Assembly (NCBI GenBank): GCA_025201805.1 | Contig: MU619264.1 | Location: 77,728 to 141,727, forward strand | Length of the DNA: 64,000 nt | Direction: 5' to 3' | Origin: Parasitella parasitica | Taxonomy: Eukaryota > Mucoromycota > Mucoromycetes > Mucorales > Mucoraceae | Shown here: positions 11,569-23,278 of the stretch, in pieces | Position numbering within the stretch: position 1 is the first letter of the stretch | How the letters are laid out: every line of letters begins with the position of its first letter | Program-made: the position numbers and the translations under genes | The notes under the pieces: model-generated | What the model saw: only the letters and a program-made list of their open reading frames with translations | The model's database searches: none | Told to the model about the DNA's origin: nothing

Positions 11569-13523
11569 GTTTTTGTTTGATAGAGAATTGAGAGGAAAAG
11601 AGAAAAAGAGAGAGATAAGGATCTTAGCTGCCTATTTATTCACTTTTTTTTTTTTTATTAGATTCAATACTACACCACCACCATCACCTACATTACGCTT
11701 TGGACTCCGCGGCAATAGGTCATTGACATGTGAAAGTCTTGAGATGTTGACATTGTAAAGTATAGAAATCTCTTGTTTACTATTATAAAAAGCTGGCATA
11801 GTCTCTATTGGATACTAGATTTTTGCTCATAATGACGACAGACCCCTAATTCCAAGAAAAACAGTAGAGCAAACATCATCAATATATAGCTAACAACTCT
11901 GGGCAACATAGCTTGAAAAATGTAGCATGACAAACCTCGGAAGTCAAATCTAAGGTTCTTTTTGAATGTTCCAATCACCCTAAAATATGCCACAATACTA
12001 TCAACATGACGCTATTACAGCGGGAATTTGGCAATCGGCAGTGTTTAAAATGCAAACCAGAGCCTATCAATGACTGTTGCTTATCAATAGTAGATGAGCA
12101 GACGTTGAAATGGTCTTTTAGAATGTTAAAACACAACGTGGCCTCGATAGGTTTGCACAGTAGCATTAAACAGGTTTGAATGGTGTAATGCAGCCGCTCC
12201 GACGGCTTTCCACAGTATCTTGAACATTTCAAGGTTGTTATCTGTCCCCATAGAAATTTTTCCACATAAGGTCATCTGTTCACTCTTACATTCCTTGGCT
12301 CGCTCCAGCTCGGATGCTACTAAAGTGCCTTCTCAACTGCTTGCCACTTAAATGAATGTGGATAGTTAGAAAAATGGGAAATCCTCTTTCTTATAACATC
12401 TAAAAACTAGATACGTATTACAATGCGTCCATACATTTGACCGCATTTAGATGTAGTATAAATAATTGCCGTCTCAAATACCTCAATAATATCGCAATAA
12501 AATGTATAATTTACACAGCTAGATGCTTGATAGAAATCCATTTTGCACACTAAAACTTGCTACGTTATGAATAACACTTTAAGATGCATTTACAAGAGTG
12601 CATATTACGCAATTACTAAATGTACTTGATTCTTCACGTCTTTAATAGAATTTACGCTCTTTCTAATCAACTATAATGTTTATAGCCACCGCAAATGATG
12701 TCTGACATGTTTCAGTTACTATGTATTGCGCTTTCACCAAAAAAAAATATTGAATCTATATTAAAAATTAATAAATCGGACAAATAAGTCGGGAGAAATA
12801 CATTTTACATATTATTTATCCAAAATAAGAGATTTCAAGTCGAAAAGTGCACATAACTTTAGATAGACACTTCGCCCAAGGAAAATCCAGCAATGCTCAA
12901 ATAGCCCTGATCACGTCTGATTTAACCAGGCTTGACAAATGTGTTATTTTGCTATGTATCAAAACTCATATATGTGTATATGTAATTCTTACATGAAAAT
13001 TTAATTGTTTTTTGCTGACAATAGCTTTATATATAGATATCATCGATTTAAGTATTTTATTAGGAAGCGCTGGATGTACGGTTCCTTTTAAGAGCAGATG
13101 TTTGTTAATTATAAAAATAAAAACTACTCTTGTAGATAATTGTTGATAAACACATTGCCTTCAGTCATTGATTACTCTTGTGTGGTATTTGTTCGAAATA
13201 TGTACTACTGTTTTAGATGCACGAGTCGATAGTGCACAAACCTACTTGTACTTGCAATACCGGTATCTGCTACTTATGGCATTCACAGATGTACATTAAA
13301 CACATTGCCGTAACGGATTTGGCAAAATATGATGACAGTGTAGGATATTATGTTAACCGTGCATGCAAAACAATATTTATATGATATAGTAAAGTTTATT
13401 CAGGTCATCTAATGAAAAAAAAAGAGTTGTTGAACAAAAAAAAAAAAAAAAAGGGGATAATATGTAATTGCATGATACATGTAGAGAACAAAAAAAAATG
13501 ATAAATGTAATAAGAGATATGAT
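11569..13523. other. Long AT-rich intergenic region holding a copy of a dispersed repeat
   Basis: About 1.95 kb between two minus-strand genes. It includes the 5' leader of the perilipin gene (T-rich at 11643-11658), many AT-rich tracts, and an A19 tract near 13437, just beyond the IMPDH stop. The clearest structure is the repeat copy at 12847-12960. A minus-strand open stretch at 11975-12265 shows no family resemblance. Confidence 0.5.
12847..12960 (+). repeat. Dispersed repeat, copy 1 (core)
   Basis: Aligns base by base with 48316-48428. Shared strings include ATAGCCCTGATC, GTCTGATTTAA, TTATTTTGCT and TGTATC, with scattered substitutions and small indels. Weaker similarity continues to about 13050. 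Both copies are in long gene-free regions. Orientation is given relative to copy 2. Confidence 0.7.
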
Positions 13524-14742
13524 CTAAGCAGAGAAGAGCTTCTTCTCGAAAGAGTGGAGGCCATGAACACCGCCTTCCATTTGAGCAGCAGCAGTTCTCT
13601 TTTCAAAGCGAACTTCACCACTGTAGACAGCGTCCTTCATGGAGACAACGCTGCTGTAGCCAATATCTTGGAGAGAGTGTTGGACACCAGTGACAAGGTA
13701 TTGAATGAACTTGCGAACAGAACCTTTATCGACAACATTACCCACAACACCTTGGGCAACCTTGACGGCATCGCCCTCAGAGAAATAACGTTTGGTAGCA
13801 GCGTTACCTTCCTTACCGCCAGACTTGTTATTCATGGCATCAATGGAGCCCATGCCACGATAACGCTTGAGACGCTGACCTTCATGATAAAAGTATTCAC
13901 CGGGAGTTTCCGTGGTACCAGCAAGCAGACCACCCATCATAACAGCACTTGCGCCTAAAGCTAAAGCTTTAACAATATGACCAACATTACCAATGCCACC
14001 ATCAGCAATAGTAGGGACACCGAAACGGCGACAGAATTCAGATACACGATAGACAGCAGTAGCTTGAGGGCGACCACAAGCCATGACTTCCTGAGTAATA
14101 CAAATGGATCCAGAACCCATACCGATACGGATACCGTCAGCACCAGCTTCAATCAAGTTGGCAGCCTGCTCACGAGTAACAACGTTACCGGCAATAATCT
14201 CCAAATCGGGGAACTTTTCCTTGATCCAACGGATCATTTCGAGTTGATAGATAGAGTTACCTTGAGAGGAATCAAGCACAACAACATCAAGACCAGCCTC
14301 AAAGAGAAGAGTAAGACGATCCTTGTCATCAGGGCGGGTGCCAACAGCAGCACCAACCAAAAGTTGCTTGGATTCAGGGCCCTTCGAGGCATTAGGGTAG
14401 CTTTGGTTCTTGAGAAGATCAGAGCGAGACAAAAGCGCAACAAGAGAACCCTTGGAATCAACAATGGGAAGCTTACCCTTCTTGGATGAACACAAAATGT
14501 CGTTGGCTTCACGCAAGGTAATGCCTTCTTGGCCCACAACAAGCTCTTTGGTCATGATCTCCTTGAGAGGTGTATCGTTCTGAGAGTGGAATTGGATATC
14601 ACGAGCAGTTACAATGCCAACCAACTTGCTATGCAACTTTCCATTCTCTAACGAGATCAAGGAGAGAGCGTGAGTAAATCCGCTCGATTTCTTCCCACAC
14701 AGGTACGCAGGTGCGCAGGTACGAAGGTACGAAGTACGCAAT

Positions 14743-14780
<38 letters not shown>

Positions 14781-15348
14781 ACACACACACTAAAACCACA
14801 ACAACTTACCGGTGATAGGAACGCCACAGAAACCAGAGGTAGCCTTGATCTCCTTGACATCAGCAACGGTATTCTCGGGAGACAAAACGACAGGATCGTT
14901 AATGAATCCATTTTCAAACTTTTTGACAGAACGAACCATGTTGGCTTGTTCTTCAGCAGTGCAGTTGTTATGGATAATACCAATGCCACCCAAAAGCTTT
15001 TTTTTTTTTTTTTTTTTGCAAGAAACGGAAAGCTTTAGAAATCCTCGCCCAAACTTACATTATGTATAGTATACTTACTGCCATGGAGATGGCCATCTCA
15101 GCCTCAGTTACAGTGTCCATAGGAGACGACAAGAAAGGGGTCTTGAGGGTAATCTTTTTTGTAATCTTGGATTCCAATGAAGTCTTCTCGGCGGCAAAGT
15201 TGATGAAGCCAGGCAGGACCAAAAAGTCATTATAAGTCAAACCACCGCTCAATTGCTCATCCATGAGAGCATCAATAGCAAGACCATCACGACGACCGTA
15301 TGTCTCCAATACTTTATTGGCAGTAGTAGCATCAAGGTAAGAAGTCAT
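13524..15348 (-). CDS. IMD: Inosine-5'-monophosphate dehydrogenase
   Basis: Oxidises IMP to XMP with NAD, the committed step of GTP synthesis. Three exons: complement 15079-15348, 14810-14996 and 13524-14647, giving 1581 nt and 526 aa, the usual size. The start at 15348 gives [18 protein letters not shown]; further upstream only a TTG extends the frame. Seen: [39 protein letters not shown], a CBS pair (about residues 110-235), [20 protein letters not shown], the catalytic loop [20 protein letters not shown] with the active-site Cys, the flap around [12 protein letters not shown], and [10 protein letters not shown]. Intron 1 ends in a long A tract directly before the AG acceptor. Intron 2 carries an 8-bp tandem repeat and a CA repeat. 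Confidence 0.97.
14700..14738. repeat. 8-bp minisatellite in IMPDH intron 2
   Basis: About five tandem units related to CAGGTACG (CAGGTACG, CAGGTGCG, CAGGTACG, AAGGTACG, AAGTACG), immediately next to the CA microsatellite. Confidence 0.8.
14747..14790. repeat. (AC)n microsatellite in IMPDH intron 2
   Basis: About 44 bp of AC dinucleotides with one ATAC interruption, a few bases from the 5' splice site of the intron (donor at 14804-14809, minus strand). Confidence 0.95.
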
Positions 15349-16468
15349 TTTTTGAATGTTCAAAATGAAGTGTTTTTATTTTAATAAAAATTTGTGAGGG
15401 GATAATAATCCCCCTCTTTTAAAAAAACTGATTTGGTCTCTTATTTATACTTGTTTGGCAGTGGCTTGTTATGCCATCAAGTCGAAAATTTCTCCATTAT
15501 CTGTCTACTTTGATGTGACTAAAAATCATCGAATGACTCCATTACTAATCTCTTGGAAGATCTCGTTTTCTCTTTTTTTTCTTTCTAAAATAAACACAAA
15601 ACGATCTTAGGTTGAATCAATCTGCTGCTTCTGCGCTATTTTCTCATTATACAAGCTATGAAAATAATAGAATATCCTTGTTTTTTTTCACCTTCTTCTT
15701 TCTTTTCCTTGATGCTATATTTTTAAAATTGGTTGTAATCTTCTTGATCTCTTCATCTATCGAATTAAATAACATGTATATTTATATATACAGAGTTTTC
15801 TAGTTTATTACTCTTCTTTTTCGAAAATAAAAGGGAAGAGAGAGAGAGAAAAAAAGATGATTAATCCTACATGCCAAGTTGAATAAATACAAGTTTTCAA
15901 GGGGTCTCGAGAAAGAAAGAGAAAGGGGTTTGCTAGTTGCTTACGAAGGAGAAACATGGATATTGTAGATGTTTATATAGTTTGTATAAGAGCAAAGAGA
16001 ACTATTGATAATGATATTAACATTTGCAGTTGATCAATGTGATAATTTGCAAAACCTTGGAGAAATAAAAAGAGAAAATGATATGAAAATGATGATAATT
16101 TGGTACAGGTACTTCTGAATATGCATATGATAAGAAAACTGTTAGCACACTGGGGATTTTATTCTATCTGATTCATCCCTCATTTTCTCTCACTCTTTGT
16201 TTTTACCCACTACCCACTCTCTCCCGTTCAGCGTCAACGTGCTTTTACTGCGATGTTGCTTCGATTTTTTTTGTCCTCCTCCTTTACCAACAACTTGTAT
16301 TAGGTAGATTCTCCTTGCTCTCGCTAATTTTATATGTATATATTGCCTTGCTCTTTTATTGATTCTTTCTTCTTTTCTTTTCATATTTGCATTTTGCCTT
16401 CTTTTTTTTTTTTCTTTTTTTTTTCTCTTCATCTTGATCATTTTATACATTTAAAATTATAATAAAAT
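15349..16468. other. Divergent intergenic region between IMPDH and the Ste20-type kinase
   Basis: About 1.1 kb acting as the 5' region of both genes. It is AT-rich, with several T and CT tracts; 16390-16435 is a strongly CT-rich leader directly before the kinase start codon. No coding or RNA feature recognised. Confidence 0.6.
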
Positions 16469-18028
16469 ATGATGCAAAAATCAAAATCAGAGCCAAGTAG
16501 AAATCGGCTTTCAAGTCCTTTCATGCTTTTGAATGAGTCAAAGAGAAGACAATCAACAGGCGTTGTGATAAAAAGAGCGGCATCCAGTCTCAGTCAGGCA
16601 ACGAAGTTTACATCGCAATCATTAAGCAAAGTAGGAAAAATACATGGTAGAATGATTCAGTGGATCTTAAACTAAATGCTTCGCTGTATTATAGAATGTC
16701 TGGAGATCGCCTGGATGCTACGAAATCCCAAATATCCTGGGTCATGCATATTTGAAACCAGATCCACCTGTTGCCTTGGATCTGCGTCCTCTCAATCTTT
16801 CAAAGCAAATATCCAAGGTACATGCCTATTATTCTTACATAGGCAAAAGAAAGCATCAAACTAACAGCATAACGCATACACTCTAGAAACCATGGTACCC
16901 TCCTAATCCGTATTACGAAGTACCCCCCTTGCCACCCTTGAGTCGGTCAGGAAACAAATTGGAAGCAAAGATTCGCAAGATGCTTCCAAAAATATCCATT
17001 CGTTCTTCAGATCCTCGGACCCGATATGCACAGTTCAAAGAAATAGGCACAGGGTAAGTGATATACACTACATGGACAAAAATAAACAAAAGCTTACTTA
17101 TTTCTTTATTATATAAAAAAAAAGTGTCAATGGTGCAGTGATACGTGCCAACTACCGCAAGAAACAAGGTCAGCAATGCGCTATCAAACGATGCAAACTT
17201 GACCCTGACCTGGAATACCGTGCTGCTATTTTGAGAGAGCTTCGCATTATGGCCACTGGCCATGCCAATTTGATCAAATTGAGAGAGATCTCTCTCTGGA
17301 AAGACGACATTTGGATCAGCATGGATTTAATGCGCTGTTCTGTATTTGCCGTTCTTTGCCAGCGCGGTATTCCCGAAGCACATACAATCTTTATCGCCAA
17401 GGAAACACTCAAAGGTTTAATCTATCTACATTCAAAGGGATATCTCCATAGAGATATCAAGTGTGAGAATCTGTTGCTTGGATGGCACGGTGAAGTCAAG
17501 CTGGCTGATTTCGGCCTGTCAGCAAAGACAAACTATAGGCACCGTGATCGTCTTGGTACAAGCAAATGGTAAAGTGTGAACATCCTCCCCCTCAACTCCT
17601 TGATTTTCTTCCTCCTTGCCCTCAACATGTATTCTAATTTTTCTCCTTTTTTTTTATATATATATTTATACAACAGGATGGCGCCTGAAGTCATTCGAGA
17701 AGACTATTACACTGAAAAGATAGATATGTGGTCATTGGGTATAGCCGTCATTGAAATGATGGATCGTGTGCCTCCTCATTACTTGATCAAGGATGAAACA
17801 GAATTATTTAGTGTCATTACTTCTGAACCAAGTCCTACATTCACCTACAGTTATCCTAGCATGTACATGCGTGGGCTTGTAGCTTGGCTTTTAGACGAAG
17901 ATCCAAAGACTAGACCTAATGCAAAAGATGTCTTGCTGGAGATTGATACACACATCCAAAGACACTTACTTCCTTGTTCATCGCCCATCGAATTGGCTCA
18001 TTTCTTGAACCAAGTCTTGAAAGCTTAA
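16469..18028 (+). CDS. Ste20/PAK-like serine/threonine protein kinase
   Basis: Five exons: 16469-16630, 16695-16817, 16887-17053, 17125-17568 and 17677-18028. They total 1248 nt, 415 aa. The first 140 residues are basic and serine-rich, then proline-rich (KPDPPVALDLRPLNL; VPPLPPLSRS), with no obvious CRIB or PH domain. The kinase domain (about 144-405) has a glycine loop GTGVNGAV, catalytic Lys in CAIKRCKL, catalytic loop HRDIKCENLLL, metal-binding DFGLSAK, and activation segment GTSKWMAPEVI, where Ste20 kinases usually have GTPYWMAPEV. IDMWSLGIAVIEM is also typical of the Ste20 group. Proposed role: GTPase- or MAP4K-linked signalling. Exon 4 is preceded by a nine-A run before its AG acceptor. 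The C-terminus ends soon after the kinase domain. Confidence 0.85.
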
Positions 18029-20197
18029 TAATCTATATATCATCTATATGTACGCGCGCGCTGCCATCATCTGTTTAAAGTTCTCATTTTTTGTTTATTA
18101 CATCTATATACTTAATCCGCAATCATCAATAAAGAAATCATTATAGAATAACCTGGTGATGGCCGCTTGCTCTCCTCATGCAGGCCGTGTCCTGAATGTG
18201 TGTGTGTGTGTGTGTGTGTGCGATGTTGCCACTTTTTCACATCAACATTCGTACATGAATGGATGCATGATTAAGGCACATTATATGTTAGTAGCTCTTG
18301 TTCTTTGTTGTGTATGTATACGCTCCTTGCTTTTTTGCCTTGTTTCATTGACGCTTTTTATATCCTACCGATTCATTTTGCTGCAAATCCCCTTCATTTT
18401 TGCCCTCGTCGCCACTGGCCAATAGAGTTCTTATCCACATGATCATAGCCAGGGAATTCCCGCCATTTGTATGTATATTATAATCATACAAGCATAGCCT
18501 GTATCAATGCTGGATGTCATGTATATATCACCAACATATACTCTTTGCTTTAAACGCAGCATTTGCTCAGATAAAAAAAAATAGTTTTATTTCATATATA
18601 TTATGAACAAAAAAAAAACAGACCTCTTGCCTTGCTTAGGAAGAGATTGCAGCATTTCTTTGTTGTATGTTTATGCTCAAATGACACCCCCATTGCATGC
18701 AATACGATATTGATGTACTAAACTTGTTTTCCTATTTTCCTGGTCCAGAGAGGTTAAACTAGGGCTGCTGCAGCGAGGCGGGGTTTCAATCGCGTTTCTT
18801 TGTTCAGATCATTGCAGCTTTTAACATCGGATTTATACTACACTTTTAATAAAACCCTAAAAATAAAAAATTATGTAGGCATAGATCAGATGCTTATTAT
18901 TTATGCCGTCAAAAGTTTTTTTAAAAAGCTTGCTTTGTCAAGTAGATATAAAACCTTAAAGATCTGAGTTTTGATTTTTGCAGCCTTTTGGTTGAGAGCA
19001 TCCGAAGCATAATATCAAATGAAGCAAGCGAGATAAAGTCCTATTTACATGGCAAAAGTTGCATGTATTATAGCGCTCTACAATATCCTTGCGATACTTT
19101 TATTTTTATTTTTTTTCTATTTCTTTAGTAGCACTCAATGCATGAATAAAGTATAAAAATGCCCTGTTTTTTTCAAGCATTTTGTACGTTCAACAAAGAG
19201 CTATTCATTTCATTTTATTTTGTTTAAATTCACGTATTTTTGATCGAGATAATCAAGATCATGCAAATCGTTGATTTTTAAGCTCTTTTGGATGGGTGTT
19301 ACCTCATGGTCGAATCTCCGAATTCTCCAAAAAAAGGATAAAAACTTGATTTTCTCGGCGTATAGTATAGTTACAACTGTGCAAATACGCTCTGACAAAA
19401 GCTAGTAGCCGTAGCTATGTTCAAGGTTTTTTAATAATTTAAATTTATTTAAAAACTAAAGATTTTTCTTCAAAAAACCGCTATTTTTGTTTGAAGAGAT
19501 TAAGCAATTTTTTACTAGAACTGTTTTCTTGAAAACTACACCATTATGTATAAAATTGTACCTAATTTATAAAATACTTAACATGCAAATCAAATTTACT
19601 TAATACTATTTTGAGTAATTCAGCAACAAAGGTTTCCATCTAAATTTCACAAATAAAAACATAAGGCGGACTTCAAATTTGAGCGTCGTCAAATACCTTC
19701 ATTTAAGCTGGCAATAGCACTGTAGATGCCATTTAATTCATGTAGACGAATATCCAAGTGTATAATTAATATTAGTAGAAATACTTCGCAAAAATTTTAT
19801 TTTTTTTATCAAAAAAAAATTTGTTTTCATTGATAAAGCGCACTAGTAGCATATTGTTGGGCAGATATTCCCGGAGCGGCGACCAAGATGATGTCAATCC
19901 AAGCTGTTACGATTTTGCAGTTGCTCAATGCATTCAATCATGCTATCTACTCTATGTCCTATTAAAAGTATAAGCCAAGGACTATACTCAGCAGAGAGAC
20001 ATGCTGCACGGCTTAATTTTATCGATTAAGTCGTATATATACACCTTGCGCTCGCAACTTTTGACATCTGCAGGCTGTTCCGAGCGCTTGGTTAAAAAAA
20101 ACCATTAAAAAGCTTCCTTCTAAAAATATCCTATTTATAGGAAACTCCCAAACCTTTTCGACTTTTTTTCTTTTTCTTTACTTGGTACATTCAAATT
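18029..20197. other. Long AT-rich intergenic region
   Basis: About 2.2 kb between two plus-strand genes. It holds (TG)12 at 18197-18220, A-rich and T-rich tracts, and a short GC-rich patch at 18735-18800 with weak tRNA-Ser-like spacing. No open frame with family resemblance was seen on either strand. Confidence 0.5.
18197..18220. repeat. (TG)12 microsatellite
   Basis: Uninterrupted TG repeat about 170 bp after the kinase stop codon. Confidence 0.95.
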
Positions 20198-22359
20198 ATG
20201 AGCTGGTAGGTTTACATGATATTCGAGTAGCCTTGCTAAAAATGTGGGCTTCATTACAACAGGAGAGGTGTCAAAAAGTCAATTTCTCGACTTCCGCATC
20301 AATTCAAGACCAGAAACGGTGGTGAAGGTATTTGTATACGCTGCACTAGTAGGTACACTAGAACAGAAGCTGACATTTGCAACTGTGTAGATGTTACTCG
20401 TGACATAGATTTCCTTGAGCTAGAGAAGAAATACAAACAAGTTGTTGCGTTTGTCGAAGAATTTCGTTTGGAAACAATGGCTTATCGTAATAATTTAGCT
20501 GGTAAGATGGATAATTTAACTGGGAGAGGGGGGGGGGCGAATAAACCATCTTATTAATTCAAAACGTTCGACATTCTAGGCATGCTCAACAACCAATTTC
20601 ATTGCGCACATTATTTAGCCGAGGTTTGTGGGCTTGTAGTGGAGACTGATGACCCATTGGTCGTTGAACACTCGACAGTTGAGCGAGAAGAAACAGAGGA
20701 CATTCCTCTTGCGATGAAGCAAGCTTTGGAGGACTATACAACTGCAATGGCTTACTGTAGAGAAGAATCATTAGCCATTCTAGACGACTTTGATTCATTT
20801 GTAGTTAGGCCAGCTGATCGATTCCATCTGATTACACGGTCAATTGATAAAACCATCACCAAACGAGAACATAAGCTGATCGATTTCGACCGACATCGTA
20901 TCGCCTACACGAAATATTCGGGCATTGCAGAGCCCAGCCCTAGTGAAGAAAAAAACATGTTTAAGCTGCAGACTCAATTCGATAATGCAGCAGCAGATTA
21001 CGATTATTTCAATAATATACTCAAGGACGAGTTGGCCCAGTTCTTGGACTTGGCTCAGGCTTTCATTGAACCCGTTTTCCAAAAGTTTTACGGCATTCAG
21101 CACAGGATGGCAAGCGGCTTCTACAGCAGACTGTATGAAGTAATTCAGCACAATACTGCAGCTTTTCCTACCTTGAATTTGCCAATAGAAAATGGCTTCA
21201 AGGCGAGATTGGACGAGTTTAATGCTAGAGAGGAGTTAGATAAATTTGAGTTGTTCCAAGAGGGCGTTAAACCATGGCAGCAAGGTAACGCCTTCTCCAG
21301 GTACGCCAATGCATCTCAACAGCGGCAATGTCAACAAAGAGAAAGTTATTATTCTGAAGACGAAGACGATGCCTATTCGAATACAAGGCGAGGGCACTTA
21401 AGGAGTGAAGCCTTGCCCAATCATAGTAGCAATCCATCTGTTGGTGGTGGTGGAAGAGGCCTTTCTACGAGTTACTCGCATACTGAACATCATATCAACG
21501 AAAAGTTGCCTGCATATTGTGAATCAAGATCATCTATAGCAGAAAGGCCTACATTTACGGCCAGAAAGTCTTCAGTTCTGTCTTATTCGACTGATAGAAA
21601 GCCATCTTTTTCAACAGGATCTCCTATATCTGAAAAACCGCTTATTTCTGAGAAAACTTTGATGAATAATGGCAGGCAGCTACCTCGTTCGTCATTAGCT
21701 ACAAGTGATAGATCGCCATTGACTTCACATATAAGTACAACACCACCCATCTCTAGTGTGCAACACTCAAACTACAACGACGCCAGCAATTATGATGGGA
21801 AAGCTAGAAGTATGCATTTGAATATGACAGAGGAGCTGAGTAGAGCCTTTTCAAGTGCATCTTCATCATCATCAGCTGTATCGTCGTATCACTCAGCAGT
21901 GACAACGCCTACATTTACATCGAGTACACCCAGCAGAACACTTTCTACAAATGAAGAAGGGTATGACCGGCGTAGCACGGTTTCTACAATCAGTTCACCC
22001 TTTTTAGATGGCAAACAAAAGGATACCGTTGTCAAAAAGAAGCGTGCGCCACCACCTCCTCCACCTAGCAAGAAACAAGTCAAAAAGGAGCTTGTCGAAG
22101 CACTCTATGAGTTGAATGCTCCACAAGATGGTGATCTCTCATTCTGCGTGGGTGATCTGATTGAAGTTCTTGAAAAATCAGATAAAACGCACGATTGGTG
22201 GAAGGGTCGTCTAGGCGATCAAACTGGCATGTTTCCTGGTAAGTTTTTGTTGCTATTGTTGTAGATCTCAAATAGCACAGTGACTAATAACCACGTTTTT
22301 TAATTTCACTTTACATCGTAATATCATTTGGGACAGCCAACTATGTGAGACAATTTTAA
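20198..22359 (+). CDS. BAR-SH3 protein (amphiphysin/Rvs167-like)
   Basis: Five exons: 20198-20205, 20263-20327, 20391-20501, 20580-22238 and 22337-22359. They join to 1866 nt, 621 aa. The splice of the 8-nt first exon gives MSWRGVKKSISRLPHQF, close to the MSWxGxKK start of fungal Rvs161/Hob3 BAR proteins. Residues about 1-240 form the BAR domain (EKKYKQVVAFVEEF, GMLNNQFHCAHYLAEVCG, LAQFLDLAQAFIEPVFQKFY). Residues 250-540 are low-complexity and Ser-rich with a KKRAPPPPPPSK proline run. The C-terminal 60 are an SH3 domain (VEALYELNAPQDGDLSFCVGD, DWWKGRLGDQTGMFPANYV). The last exon encodes only ANYVRQF. Family role: membrane tubulation and actin-linked endocytosis at cortical patches. Its stop codon overlaps that of the opposing ORF. 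Confidence 0.9.
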
Positions 22360-22850
22360 AGTTTTGCTTTGGTCTTTTGAATAAATAGTCGCCTGTCAGA
22401 TCCATTAATCCTATATAAAAATTCAAGGACGCACTCTTGCATTTCGGCATCATCCGCCCCATCAATATCACTTACTTTAGGATAATTCTCACATAGCTCA
22501 AATTGGACCCTTGGGCTATTAAAAAAAAAAGTAGAGCAGCAGAGCATCGCAAAAATCCCCGCATTCACAGGAAGAGGATACATCACCAAATGCAGCTGTC
22601 TGTGCAGCTTTGCCATCTGGTAAGAAAAACGACACCAAAAATCAGTAAACTCTTCAACATCACCGGTAATCGCTTTCAAAAGACGCAAATCTATCTCGGG
22701 ATTCTTTGTTAGAAGAAAGCAAAGTCTGGCTAGTATGCTGCCTTCGATGGTAGAAAAGGGAGATGTTTCGTGTGCTAGAGTTGGGAAGATACATCTAGTT
22801 GATCGAAGCAGAATTGTGGTACCATAATCCAGGACCAGTGCAGAATGCAT
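22356..22850 (-). CDS. Unidentified ORF, possibly the 3' end of a truncated gene
   Basis: Minus-strand frame of up to 164 codons. I do not recognise the family. The part nearest the stop reads like real coding sequence (CENYPKVSDIDGADDAEMQE, CVLEFLYRINGSDRRLFIQK). A possible intron (GTATCC ... TTTTAATAG, about 22513-22580) would join HLVI to PRVQFELC. The first 35 or so codons are antisense to the methyltransferase relic at 22735-22855, so the annotated ATG may be spurious and the true upstream part may be lost. The TAA stop overlaps the stop of the convergent BAR-SH3 gene. Confidence 0.4.
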   Translation of the reverse strand: MHSALVLDYGTTILLRSTRCIFPTLAHETSPFSTIEGSILARLCFLLTKNPEIDLRLLKAITGDVEEFTDFWCRFSYQMAKLHRQLHLVMYPLPVNAGIFAMLCCSTFFFNSPRVQFELCENYPKVSDIDGADDAEMQECVLEFLYRINGSDRRLFIQKTKAKL

Positions 22851-23278
22851 TTCAAAAATTTTACAAAGACCAACGCAAGCTATTTCAGACCTTGATCAGA
22901 AAATAGTAGATTCTCTGAAAGCAACTGTTGTTGAAAAAGGATTTGAACTAGTAGAAAAACGAACCTTGGATATGCCTATTGGAGAATGGGCAACTGAGCC
23001 GTATAAGCACGCTTTACGTGCATTATGGCATATATGTTGTGCTGATTCTGTGTGTTAAAATTAAAAGCAGTTTTGTTTCATCAAAAAAGAGATTCAAAAG
23101 ACACTTCTTTAAAATCAACAAGACATCCTATGTCTATAAATGGGGGATTACGCCTGCTGCTTACGATATGGCTGTATCAGAAATCCTGGATGAATATAAG
23201 CTGTTTAAAAGCTTTTCTTGCTTCAATTGCTGGATTGTGAGAAAGCCAATGCTTCCCTCCTCTGGATCTAGTTGCAAA
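22735..23278 (+). pseudogene. Truncated SAM-dependent methyltransferase (LaeA/UMTA-like)
   Basis: Reading across frames gives the second half of a fungal class I methyltransferase: REMFRVLELGRYI, a stop codon where the family has Glu (usual RVLKPGGYIELIEAD), LIEAELWYHNPGPVQNAFQK, a stop after KDQRKLFQTLIRK, then in another frame VVEKGFELVEKRTLDMPIGE (a strong family motif), and finally WGITPAAYDMAVSEILDEYK. The SAM-binding N-terminal half (DxGxGxG) is not present upstream, where an unrelated minus-strand ORF lies. Stops, frameshifts and truncation make it a pseudogene. Confidence 0.75.

Noticed and set aside
15349-15363. Upstream extension of IMPDH by five codons
   Set aside because: It relies on a TTG codon; the ATG at 15348 gives the usual N-terminus.
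18735-18800. GC-rich patch with TGGTCCAGAGAGGTTAA and a B-box-like GGTTTCAATC, resembling tRNA-Ser
   Set aside because: No acceptor stem pairs and the B box is shifted by a base; the anticodon arm does not fold. Kept only as a possible relic.
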